Below the pieces are notes generated by a model. It was not told where the DNA came from and did no database searches. It worked only from the letters and a program-made list of their open reading frames with translations. Below, one piece after another: positions 8,304 to 16,001 of a stretch of DNA of 64,000 bases; positions within the stretch are counted from its first letter, which is position 1; each line of letters opens with the position of its first letter. This DNA comes from DASXUL01 sp036504855 (lineage in GTDB: Bacteria > Armatimonadota > DTGP01 > JAKQQT01): assembly GCA_036504855.1 (NCBI GenBank), contig DASXUL010000002.1, positions 1 to 64,000 of the forward strand, given 5' to 3'. A program made the translations under genes and the position numbers.

Positions 8304-8607
8304 GGTCCTTCTCCCTTCACGCGCAGTGTCCTTCGCTCGAGTGGCGCGAACAGACGGATGCCGGAACTTGCGGCAAAAGGGCCAGCCGGCGGTGAATGCG
8401 GCCGATCATACGACTCGGCGCGAGGCCGCCCGGACTGGACCGGATGCGGGCAGAAGCGCTCGACCCCTTTGGCGAGGGCTTGCCAGCCATGAACTCGTGA
8501 GGGCCGGGTCGGCCCTAACAGGCAACTTACGCGAAGGGACTCCTGACGACGGGGATGTCATCCAGTCCCCTCCGGCGCCGCGGCGTTGCGGCGTCTGCGA
8601 GTTCACG
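8304..8607 (-). promoter_or_regulatory. Long structured 5' leader of the flp gene
   Basis: Between the predicted start site (about 8597) and the pilin start lie about 290 bases with two hairpins. One is at 8536-8569: GGGACT pairs with AGTCCC around an inner GGAT/ATCC stem. The other is at 8500-8516: a perfect 7-bp stem AGGGCCG/CGGCCCT with a 3-base loop. A 56-codon open frame (ATG near 8491) crosses the leader but looks like chance. I compared the leader with the c-di-GMP-I riboswitch from memory and did not find its conserved cores. Confidence 0.4.
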
Positions 8608-8623
8608 AGCATTAATCGTGCCA
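8608..8623 (-). promoter_or_regulatory. Sigma-54 (RpoN) type -24/-12 promoter of the pilin gene
   Basis: Minus strand TGGCACG, four bases, then ATGCT. The GG (8622-8621) and GC (8610-8609) are spaced exactly as in the consensus TGGCACG-N4-TTGCW, with one mismatch. The start site would be near 8597. Many pilin genes in other bacteria use RpoN promoters. The region 8624-8779 upstream has no gene and could hold activator sites. Confidence 0.65.
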
Positions 8624-8779
8624 TTTTGATTGACGAGCGAGGTCCCGGGTTGTGGAGCGTTCCGGGTTCACAAGGTTGTACCGATCCGTGTCGGGCGATA
8701 GACAGCCTGCCGGAAAGCGGCGGCCGCGGCAGCCAGAGCCGCCGCGGCCACGAACGGGGTTCACCACTCTGATCGAGCG

Positions 8780-9595
8780 TTACTCGCCAAGGTATTCGAA
8801 GGCGTTGCGGGAGGTCTCTTGAACGCGTACGCGATGGAGGGCGTCGCCCAGATCCGGGGTCAGGAGGCGCCAGATGACCACCGCCAGGTTCTCGCTGGTG
8901 GGGTTGAGGGGGCCGAACTGGGGAACGTCCTCATTCAGGTTCCGGTGGTCCATGGAATCCAGCACGCGCGACTGCACTGCGGCGTCGAGGCGCGCCAGGT
9001 CGAAGGCGAAGCCCGTCTCCATGTCGATGGGCCCCTTCACGGTGACCTCCAGGCCGTAGTTGTGTCCGTGCCCGCCGGGATGGTTGCACTTGCCGAAAAT
9101 GCGGGCGTTTTCCTCGTCGCCCAGGTGCTTCGAGTGCAAGCGGTGAGCGGCGCTGAACTCGTAGGATTTCGTCACGTAGACCACGGTAGGATCCCCTTCG
9201 TACTCTGAATGGACATCCTCGGACTCGGCTACCCGTACGCGGGCGAGGCGGGCCGGCGTTCCGGCGGCCTCGCGGGCGAGTCGCCGCCAGAGGATTTGGG
9301 CCAGGTTCTCGGTGCTCGGCTGCAGACCTTCCATGATCGGCGTTGCGGCGTCCACGCTATTACCCTCGAAGGGTACAACGGCGTCGCGCAGCCAGACCTT
9401 CACATCCGCCAGGTTTACCACGATGCCGGTGAGCGGGTTCACCTCACCGGCAAACGCGGCGGTGAGCGTGTAGTTGTGACCATGGACGCGGGTAAGCGCG
9501 CCAAAGTGGGCTGCGTTCCAGGCGTCGTCGCGTTTGGGGTTCCAGTAGCGGTGGGCGCATGAAAACACCCGACGGCGTTCGAGGTAGACGTTCAT
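8780..9595 (-). CDS. Two-domain 6-pyruvoyl-tetrahydropterin synthase/QueD-like protein
   Basis: 271 residues formed by two fused PTPS domains. Each alone is about the length of a normal QueD/PTPS subunit. Domain 1 (about 1-125) has zinc-ligand positions SCAHRYWN and VHGHNYTL, and the acidic PSTENLAQ near its end. It lacks the catalytic Cys usually found a few residues before the HGH. Domain 2 (about 137-271) has FSAAHRL, FGKCNHPGGHGHNY with the catalytic Cys in the eukaryote-like PTPS spacing, SMDHRNLN and PTSENLAV. So one domain looks competent and the other may be structural or altered in chemistry. The products could be 6-carboxy-tetrahydropterin (queuosine path) or a tetrahydropterin. No other queuosine genes are adjacent. 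The start ATG at 9595 lies 8 bp from the end of the YihY gene. Confidence 0.85.
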   Translation of the reverse strand: MNVYLERRRVFSCAHRYWNPKRDDAWNAAHFGALTRVHGHNYTLTAAFAGEVNPLTGIVVNLADVKVWLRDAVVPFEGNSVDAATPIMEGLQPSTENLAQILWRRLAREAAGTPARLARVRVAESEDVHSEYEGDPTVVYVTKSYEFSAAHRLHSKHLGDEENARIFGKCNHPGGHGHNYGLEVTVKGPIDMETGFAFDLARLDAAVQSRVLDSMDHRNLNEDVPQFGPLNPTSENLAVVIWRLLTPDLGDALHRVRVQETSRNAFEYLGE

Positions 9596-9602
9596 TATCC
9601 CC

Positions 9603-10739
9603 TCAAACGCCTTTGCGGCCCGCCCGGTTCCTCTCCGGCGCCGTTCGGACGCCGTGGGCGGCGGATCGCACGGCCGCGGCGGCGGCGCGGGCGTGCTCGC
9701 GGATGGCGGCTACGTCCTCGCGGGCCCGTTCGCGAGGGTCCGGCGCAGGTTGGCGCAGCGGCTCCGCGCGGCCGTGGAAGACGGCGTCCAGCTCGTTCCG
9801 GCGGAGCGTCGCCTCATCCGGCGCCGCGACGCCCCGGCGGATCTTCCCGGCCAGCGCGGTCACCTCCGCGCCGAGGAGCACCAGCATATTCGTGTAGTAG
9901 ATCCAGGTGATGAGCAGAATGATGCCGCCGAGCGCGCCGTACATCTTGTTCTCGTTCGCCAGGTACATCGCGAATAACTTCGTGACGGCCAGCCAAGCGA
10001 CCGACATAAAGGCGCCACCCACGAAGGCGTCGCGCCACGCAATGCGCGCGGCTGGGAGGAACCGGTAGATAATGCCGAACAGGCAGACGTTCAGGGCGAA
10101 CGCCAGAACGAGGAAGACGACGTCAACCGGCCACGGAGCCGGGTTTGGGATGCCGAGCGCCGGCAACGTGCGCCGCGCTACATCCGGCCCCGACGCGGCG
10201 AGCACGGACAGGACGAGCAGGACGGAGGATCCGGCCAGCACGCCAAGCGCCACAAGGCGCAACCGCCCCCATGACCGCGTCTCCCGCACTTCGAACGCGG
10301 CGTTCAACGTGTCAGAGGCGTTCACGAAGACCTGCATGGCGGCCCAGATGAGGGTGAGGAGGCCCACGATGCCGGCCGCGGCGCCGCGTCGGAAGATCCC
10401 TTGAATGTAACCGGCCAAATCGATCTGCTGGGCTATCTGCGCGTAAGCCCTTTGAACGCTGGCTCCCGGCAGCGTGTGGGCAATCAGCTTCTGGAGTTCA
10501 TCCACCGCCCGAGCGGCATCTCCGTGAAAGGCGACCGATAGCATCCAGATGACCAACAGCAGCACCGGAACGATGGAGAGCAACACGAAAAACGACAGCG
10601 CCGCCGCCATCACGGGGCCGCGATCCGCGATGAAACGCGTTGCCACATTCCGGACGCGAGCCACCCACGAGCGCAGTTCAGATGGGTGCGCATGTTTGCT
10701 GTCTGCCGCCGCGCTCGCGGGAGCGGGTACTTTCGCCAT
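9603..10739 (-). CDS. YihY/UPF0761-family inner-membrane protein
   Basis: 378 residues with about six hydrophobic helices between residues 35 and 285. The family segment is present: the first helix is preceded by RGPVMAAALSFFVLLSIVP, and the last helices carry GGIILLITWIYYTNMLVLLGAE, a conserved YihY/BrkB signature. A charged, Arg/Ala-rich cytoplasmic tail of about 80 residues follows. The ATG at 10739 is chosen because GGAGG lies six bases upstream; the open frame extends further but without a ribosome site. Members were once annotated as ribonuclease BN in error; the real function is unsettled. It is divergent from the hydrolase gene and just upstream of the PTPS gene. Confidence 0.85.
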   Translation of the reverse strand: MAKVPAPASAAADSKHAHPSELRSWVARVRNVATRFIADRGPVMAAALSFFVLLSIVPVLLLVIWMLSVAFHGDAARAVDELQKLIAHTLPGASVQRAYAQIAQQIDLAGYIQGIFRRGAAAGIVGLLTLIWAAMQVFVNASDTLNAAFEVRETRSWGRLRLVALGVLAGSSVLLVLSVLAASGPDVARRTLPALGIPNPAPWPVDVVFLVLAFALNVCLFGIIYRFLPAARIAWRDAFVGGAFMSVAWLAVTKLFAMYLANENKMYGALGGIILLITWIYYTNMLVLLGAEVTALAGKIRRGVAAPDEATLRRNELDAVFHGRAEPLRQPAPDPRERAREDVAAIREHARAAAAAVRSAAHGVRTAPERNRAGRKGV

Positions 10740-10857
10740 TCCTTGCCTCCAGATGGGAAGGCCGTCGGTTGCCGCCCCGCACATCTCTTGCCCACCGGGG
10801 CGACAGGCCAAACGCGGGTGCTAGCATGAGGGCATCGCATTCGATGGAGGGATGAAG

Positions 10858-11577
10858 ATGGCAAACGAACCGGCGGCGCTGTTGCTGTTGCACGGCTTTC
10901 CGCTCGACGCCCGCATGTGGCGTCGCGCCGTGGAGAGTTTCGGCGCTCAGCGCGACGTTATCGCGCCGAACGCGGCGGACCTGTTCCATGGCGAGGGCTC
11001 CCACACGATCGCCGCCATGGCGGACAGGGCTGCCGCGCTTCTGAACGGCCGGTCAGCCGTGGTGTGCGGACTTTCCATGGGCGGCTACGTTGCCCAGGAG
11101 CTCGTGAAACGGCATCCCGGGCAAGTGGTCCGCTTGGTGCTGTGTGACACGCGGGCGGCCGGCGACACGGAAGAGGCACGGGCCAACCGGAACGCTATGA
11201 TCGCCGCCGTGCGAGAGAAGGGGGTTACTGCCGGCACAGCGCCCCTCGTCTCAAAGCTGCTGTACGAAGCTGCCGAGGCGGTGCGAACGGAGGTGACCTC
11301 CATGGTGGCGGAGCAAAACTCCGAGGTCATCGTCGCGTGCATTGAGGCGCTACGCGACCGCGCGGACAACACGGGTCTGCTGGCTGATATCGCCGTCCCC
11401 ACCCTTGTCGTCTCCGGGGAGCATGATGCCCTGAGCCCGCCCGAGATCGCCCGAGCGCTGACAAACGAGATCCGAAACGCCAGGCTGGCGCTGATCCCAG
11501 CGTCCGGGCACGTTCCGCCGATGGAGAACCCGCGCGCGTTCAACGAGGCTCTCGCGAACTTCCTGGCGGGGCAGTAG
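10858..11577 (+). CDS. Alpha/beta-hydrolase
   Basis: 239 residues with an alpha/beta-hydrolase fold. The oxyanion segment LLHGFPLDARMW is near the N-terminus, the nucleophile elbow is GLSMGG (Ser at about residue 72), the acidic member is in VSGEHDALSPP and the His in ASGHVPPMENP. This order is that of the BioH/3-oxoadipate enol-lactonase-like group. An ATG at 10852 sits directly against GGAGGG; the ATG at 10858, six bases from it, is the more likely start. The next gene begins 3 bp after its stop. The substrate is unknown and no degradative pathway is nearby. Confidence 0.85.
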   Translation: MANEPAALLLLHGFPLDARMWRRAVESFGAQRDVIAPNAADLFHGEGSHTIAAMADRAAALLNGRSAVVCGLSMGGYVAQELVKRHPGQVVRLVLCDTRAAGDTEEARANRNAMIAAVREKGVTAGTAPLVSKLLYEAAEAVRTEVTSMVAEQNSEVIVACIEALRDRADNTGLLADIAVPTLVVSGEHDALSPPEIARALTNEIRNARLALIPASGHVPPMENPRAFNEALANFLAGQ

Positions 11578-11580
11578 GCC

Positions 11581-11988
11581 GTGCGGCATTTCGTTCAGTA
11601 CCACAACCCAGACAAAGTGGGCCGGGGCGTAGAGACGACGACGTCGCTATACGTCTACACGAACAAGTACCTGCCGGCCCTCCCCATCGAGGGCAGCGTG
11701 GTGTGGCTGGTGGCGGGAGAAGGCCGCCCGCGCCGCTACTTTCTGGCCTACTGGTTCGTGGCGGAGACGGTGGAAGCGGCCGACCATCCGGCGTTCCTGC
11801 ACCGAATTGCCGGCCGCGTTGGCGGGTTCCTGCGGCCAAAGGCCCGGCTGGATCTCCTGCCCTGGTTTCCGGAGTTCCGGCGCGCCCAGGGGAACTTCGC
11901 GTTCGGCCTCAACCCGCTCACAGCGAGCGAGTGGGTTGAGGCTTTCGCGGAGTTGGCGGACGAAGCGGGGGCGCCGCTTACAGGCTGA
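11581..11988 (+). CDS. Conserved-looking hypothetical protein
   Basis: 135 residues, soluble, starting at a GTG 3 bp after the hydrolase stop, so probably in the same transcript. The sequence has an ordered alpha/beta look: HFVQYHNPDK at the N-terminus, a Tyr/Thr-rich strand, PRRYFLAYWFVAE in the middle, and an aromatic C-terminal half with DLLPWFPEF. I do not recognise the family. Codon use and GC at third positions look like those of the neighbours. Its last 11 bases overlap the end of the convergent SDR gene. Confidence 0.6.
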   Translation: MRHFVQYHNPDKVGRGVETTTSLYVYTNKYLPALPIEGSVVWLVAGEGRPRRYFLAYWFVAETVEAADHPAFLHRIAGRVGGFLRPKARLDLLPWFPEFRRAQGNFAFGLNPLTASEWVEAFAELADEAGAPLTG

Positions 11989-12766
11989 ACGCCGTCGCCC
12001 CGCCGTCGCAGAAGAGCGTTTGCCCGGTGATATACGAGGCGGCATCTGAAGCCAGGAATGCCACCAGACGGCCCAACTCATCGGGGTGGCCGAGACGCCT
12101 TAGCGGGATGCGAGCGTTCTGAATGGCGGCCTGTTCTTCCACGGAGATGCCCGCTTCTTTGGCGCGACGCTGCGTTAGGGACTTGATGCGGTCCGTGTTG
12201 AAGGAACCGGGGCCAACCGTGTTGATGCGCACGCCGGCGCGGCCCAGCTCGGCCGATATCGTCTTCGACAGGCCCACCACCCCGGGGCGCAGCGCGTTTG
12301 AGAGCAGCAGGCCGGCGATGGGCTCCTTCACCGACGTCGACTGGATGTTCACGATGGCTCCCTTCGCGGCCTTCAGGGCAGGCAGCGCGGCGCGGATGAG
12401 GCGTACCACCGGCATCAGCGTTACCTCCACCGCATTCGCCCAACCAGCATCGTCGAAGTCGTCGAAGCCCCCTGGCGGCGGGCCGCCGACGTTGGTGACC
12501 AAAACGTCCAGGCGTCCCAGTTCACTCAGTGCGGTCTCCACCACTCGGGATATGTCCTCGGCCTTCCCCATGTCGCCGACGGCAGTCACCACTGTTGAGC
12601 CGGTCTCGCCACGGAGACGCTCGGCGGCCGACCTGAGTGCGTCTTCCGTGCGGCCGTTCAAACACACCGCTGCCCCTTCCAGAGCCAGGGCGCGCGCTGA
12701 AGCGTATCCCAACCCTTTCGATGATGCGGCCACGAGCGCGGCCTTTCCCTTCAGGTTCAGGTCCAT
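11978..12766 (-). CDS. SDR-family oxidoreductase lacking the usual Tyr-Lys pair
   Basis: 262-residue classical short-chain dehydrogenase. The cofactor motif AASSKGLGYA replaces TGxxxGxG, NVGG follows at the usual NAG position, and the C-terminal CDGGATAF is typical of FabG-like proteins. At the catalytic site IQSTSVKEPIAGLLLSNALR places Ser-Asn where Tyr should be and Arg where Lys should be. A subgroup of bacterial SDRs is known with this replaced active site; their activity is uncertain. A good ribosome site (GGAG about 9 bases upstream) supports the ATG at 12766. It is the last gene of the envelope block. 'FabG' should not be assumed. Confidence 0.8.
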   Translation of the reverse strand: MDLNLKGKAALVAASSKGLGYASARALALEGAAVCLNGRTEDALRSAAERLRGETGSTVVTAVGDMGKAEDISRVVETALSELGRLDVLVTNVGGPPPGGFDDFDDAGWANAVEVTLMPVVRLIRAALPALKAAKGAIVNIQSTSVKEPIAGLLLSNALRPGVVGLSKTISAELGRAGVRINTVGPGSFNTDRIKSLTQRRAKEAGISVEEQAAIQNARIPLRRLGHPDELGRLVAFLASDAASYITGQTLFCDGGATAFSL

Positions 12767-12814
12767 GTGTTCTCCTCTCCGAGCCGGGCAGGCGCTTGCC
12801 GCCGGCTTTGGTTT

Positions 12815-13918
12815 TCAGGCTGCGGCTATGCCCAGTACCTTGCGGTATATGGCCAGGTTCCCATCCACCATGGCGTCTACGCTGAATTCGCGTTCCATGA
12901 GCGCGCGGCCAGCGACGCCCTTGGCCGCGGCCGCGGTTGGATCGTCCATGCAGGCGCGCATCGCATCCGCCAGGGCAGCGTCATCGTCCACCGGCACGAG
13001 CCAACCATCGTCCGGCGGGCGGACAGCTTCCGGGATGCCGCCCACCGGGCAGGCGATCACCGGCTTGGCGCAGGAAAGCGCCTGGAGGATGGCCACGCCC
13101 AACCCTTCGAGCCGGGCCGGGTGGATAAGGCAGTCGATGGCTGGAAGCACGGAGGGCAGGTCCTCGCGGAAGCCGGCCCAGATCAAATGGCGCTCGATGC
13201 CCAGATCCGCGGCCATGGCGCGCAGTGTGGCTTCCTCTTCGCCCTTGCCGAACACGCCCACGCGCATTTCGGCGTGATCGGAGGTCAGGCGCGCAACCGC
13301 CTTGAACAGCACGTCATGCCCCTTACGACGGATCATGTGCGCTACGATGCCGAAGAGCGGCGCATCGGGTTCTACTCCCAGTTCCGTCCTGGCATTGGCC
13401 CCGGCTTCGGCGTCCGGCTTGAACTGATCGATGTCCACACTGCTGTGAACGGTGGATACGCGGTTCTCCGGGATCCCGCCGGCGATAACGACCCGTCGGA
13501 TGCCGTCGCTGATGGCGATGATGTGATCGTAAAGTCGGCGATATTGCCAGCGGACCAGCGCGTTATTCCGGAGCGGATAGTCTACCCGCCGGGACAGCAC
13601 CACCTTGCAGCCCATCAGCCGTGCGGCCCACGCCCCCTGGGTGTCGGCGCCTCGCCGGCTGTGCAGGTGGACGATATCCGGCCGTACGGCGCGAATGGCG
13701 CCGAGCATTCCCGCAAAGAGTCGGGGGTCTGGGTCTCCGGCGTATGATACGAAACGAACGTCGAGGCCGGCGGCTTCCGCTCGCTTCCCAAGGGCGCTAT
13801 CGGCGGGGCAGACGAGGCTCACGGTGTGGCCTCGATCGGCCTGCCCCCTGGCGATGTACAGCACCTGCGCCGGACCGCCCAGCCAGTTCCGGCCGGTCTC
13901 CACATGAAGGATCGTCAC
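12815..13918 (-). CDS. GT4-family glycosyltransferase
   Basis: 367 residues with a GT-B fold. The N-terminal half has the glycine loop (GRNWLGGPAQ) and VHLHSRRGADTQGAW. The C-terminal half has GIVAHMIRRKGHDVL and the EX7E nucleotide-sugar segment ARLEGLGVAILQALSC. It starts at a GTG whose last bases overlap the stop of the GT9 gene (GTGA), so it is translationally coupled to it. Together these two would extend the LPS core after Kdo addition. Donor and linkage cannot be read from the sequence. Confidence 0.88.
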   Translation of the reverse strand: MTILHVETGRNWLGGPAQVLYIARGQADRGHTVSLVCPADSALGKRAEAAGLDVRFVSYAGDPDPRLFAGMLGAIRAVRPDIVHLHSRRGADTQGAWAARLMGCKVVLSRRVDYPLRNNALVRWQYRRLYDHIIAISDGIRRVVIAGGIPENRVSTVHSSVDIDQFKPDAEAGANARTELGVEPDAPLFGIVAHMIRRKGHDVLFKAVARLTSDHAEMRVGVFGKGEEEATLRAMAADLGIERHLIWAGFREDLPSVLPAIDCLIHPARLEGLGVAILQALSCAKPVIACPVGGIPEAVRPPDDGWLVPVDDDAALADAMRACMDDPTAAAAKGVAGRALMEREFSVDAMVDGNLAIYRKVLGIAAA

Positions 13919-15006
13919 GGCGCCGCGGTTTCCCGGCTGACCGAGCGGAGCAACTGAGTGGCGGCAGCGAGGACGTCGTCTGGCGTGTTCTGGTCGATGG
14001 AGCGATCATCCCACCAGGAACGGCGTGATGCGAGGCGGGACCGCTCGCGGGGCGCAACGCGCTGGAGAACCGCAACGCCGGGCTCGTGCAACAACCGCGC
14101 CGGGTTGTTCGGGCCGTAGATAAAGATGGTCGGCGTTTTCATGGCGATGGCGGCGTGCGAGAGCCCGGTGTCAACGCCCACGAAAAGGCGCGAACGGCGG
14201 ATAACCTCGCAGGCGTCGCGGAGTGTGGTCTGGCCGGCGATGATCAGCGGCTTGGCGCGGCGGCAAAGGGCGGTAATGCGCTGCCCCATCGCCTGATCGG
14301 CCGGCCCGCCGTGGATGACGCCGCGCAGGCCAAACTTCTCGTCCAGCTTATCCAGCGTATCGGCGAACGCGGCATCGGTCCAATGCTTGTAGGGCCGGGT
14401 GGTGGCGGCGGCAATGGATACGATGCCCCCCTGGGAGAGTTCCGCTCCGCCGAGCAGGTTGTCAGCCTGGGCTCGGTTCTCGTCCGACGGGAAAATCTCC
14501 ATGGTCATCGGCGGGTTCGGGTGCCCGAAGATGCGCAGGATATCCGCGTATTGCGCGGCGGTGCGGCGGTTGCGGTCCTCAATTTTCCACTTGTGGGTCA
14601 GGAAGCGGTCGCTGCACTCGCGCCGCTCCGTCTCCCCCACTCTCACGGGCGCTCCCGAAGCGGCCATGGCCAGAGCGCTTCGCGCGAGGCCTTGAAGGTC
14701 CAACGCCAGATCGTAATGGCCGTGGATGCGCTGTCGAAGCTCGCCCAGATCCCGACGGAAAGCGATGAGGCCTCGGAGGCCCGGCACGTTCCGGCTGTGC
14801 TTTCGATCCCAGACGAGCACGTTGTCCAGGAAGGGATTGCCGCGCAGAATGTCCGCGCTGAGCGGCTCTACCAGCCAATCGATGACCGCGTTGGGGTAGA
14901 GGTCGCGCAACCCGCGCGCCACGGGAGTTGCCATGATGTTGTCGCCCATGGCTGAGAGCTTCACCACGAGGATGCGGTTGAAAGTGCTATTCTTGAGGTC
15001 TTCCAT
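13915..15006 (-). CDS. Glycosyltransferase family 9 (heptosyltransferase-like)
   Basis: 363 residues. The N-terminus RILVVKLSAMGDNIMATPV is the GT9 signature for ADP-heptose:LPS heptosyltransferases of the WaaC/WaaF type. DLALDLQGLARSAL and, in the C-terminal domain, FVGVDTGLSHAAIAMKTP with IFIYGP give the sugar-nucleotide site. The ATG at 15006 lies 2 bp after the stop of the LpxL-like gene and has GGAAGG upstream; longer starts would reach into that gene. The presence of a GT9 enzyme beside kdtA suggests a heptose (or related) inner core; ADP-heptose synthesis genes are not in the window. Confidence 0.88.
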   Translation of the reverse strand: MEDLKNSTFNRILVVKLSAMGDNIMATPVARGLRDLYPNAVIDWLVEPLSADILRGNPFLDNVLVWDRKHSRNVPGLRGLIAFRRDLGELRQRIHGHYDLALDLQGLARSALAMAASGAPVRVGETERRECSDRFLTHKWKIEDRNRRTAAQYADILRIFGHPNPPMTMEIFPSDENRAQADNLLGGAELSQGGIVSIAAATTRPYKHWTDAAFADTLDKLDEKFGLRGVIHGGPADQAMGQRITALCRRAKPLIIAGQTTLRDACEVIRRSRLFVGVDTGLSHAAIAMKTPTIFIYGPNNPARLLHEPGVAVLQRVAPRERSRLASRRSWWDDRSIDQNTPDDVLAAATQLLRSVSRETAAP

Positions 15007-15008
15007 AT

Positions 15009-16001
15009 TCAGCCTTCCGCCGCATCCGGGCGCGTTTGGTGGGATCGCGCGTGGCGGCTGGGCGCCCACATGCCGGCGTGCGCTTCATCGGACGGCCGTG
15101 TCTTCCATCGGTTGTGCAGCCAGAACCACTGGTCCGGATGCTCTCGAATCTCGCGCTCGATGGTCTCGTTGATGCGAAGCGTGATGTTGTAGATGTCGCT
15201 GTCACGATGGCCGGTGGGCGTGTACTCGATGGGCGGGTAAATGTGAACGTAGTGGCGCATATCCGCGCCGCGGTGGATGAAGGTTGGAATGATGGCAGCG
15301 CCGGTGTGCAGGGCGAGGTAGGCCGCGCCGGGAGCGGTGCACGCTAGCCGTCCGAAGAAAGGCACGAAGATGCCGTTCGCGTCGTTCTGATCCGGCAGCA
15401 AGCCCAGTATCTCGTTTCGCCTCAAGGTGCTGATGCTCCGTCGCGCCGCCCCGTCGCGCGAGAACACCCGGTAACCCATCCGCGCCCGGATGCCGTTGAT
15501 GAGATCGTTGGTGGCGTCGTCGTCGGCGTCGCGTGCGATGACCGACAGCGCGTAGCCTTTCCGAACCATCGCCGCTCCGAACATCTCGAAGTTGCCGTAA
15601 TGCGCCGAGAAGGCCAGTACGCCCTTTCCCTGTTCCAGCGCCTTGCGCAGGTGTTCCTCACCCTCAACCGTAACCATCTGCTCCAAACGGTTGGGATCCA
15701 TGCCGCGGAAGCGGAGGAATTCGATGAGGTTCATGGCAATGTGCCGGAACACGTCACGCGCGGTGCGATGAATACGGCGCTGATCCCACTCTCGGCCGAA
15801 CACGTCGGTGAGGTTGGCGATGGCCACGGTGCGGTAGCGGCGAGACAGGCAGTACGCCGCCGATCCGATGCTGGCCCCCAGCCGGAGAGCGAAGCGATCC
15901 GGAAGGGCCAAGGCAATGCGGGCGATGGCGACGATCGCGGCCCGTCCGAGGGCGAGCTCTATCGACTTGCGGGTAATTGGTTTATGGCTTTGGTAACCCA
16001 T
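15009..16001 (-). CDS. LpxL/HtrB-family lipid A acyltransferase
   Basis: 330 residues, the family length. One N-terminal hydrophobic helix is followed by the acyltransferase core. The catalytic His-x4-Glu motif reads HYGNFE at about residue 138, and LLPDQNDANGIFVPFFGR matches the conserved loop that precedes the substrate channel. HPDQWFWLHNRWKTRP is the diagnostic C-terminal segment. It would add a secondary acyl chain to Kdo-lipid A at the inner membrane. The start (ATG 16001) overlaps the end of lpxK by 43 bp, so the two are coupled. Only one such gene is present here, so penta-acyl lipid A is possible but not shown. Confidence 0.88.
   Translation of the reverse strand: MGYQSHKPITRKSIELALGRAAIVAIARIALALPDRFALRLGASIGSAAYCLSRRYRTVAIANLTDVFGREWDQRRIHRTARDVFRHIAMNLIEFLRFRGMDPNRLEQMVTVEGEEHLRKALEQGKGVLAFSAHYGNFEMFGAAMVRKGYALSVIARDADDDATNDLINGIRARMGYRVFSRDGAARRSISTLRRNEILGLLPDQNDANGIFVPFFGRLACTAPGAAYLALHTGAAIIPTFIHRGADMRHYVHIYPPIEYTPTGHRDSDIYNITLRINETIEREIREHPDQWFWLHNRWKTRPSDEAHAGMWAPSRHARSHQTRPDAAEG

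Noticed and set aside
8317..8491. 56-codon open frame in the flp leader
   Set aside because: No ribosome site, Ser/Arg-rich composition and overlap with leader structure; probably chance.
8304..8607. c-di-GMP-I riboswitch in the flp leader
   Set aside because: Looked for because pilin genes are common targets; the conserved core sequences were not found by eye.
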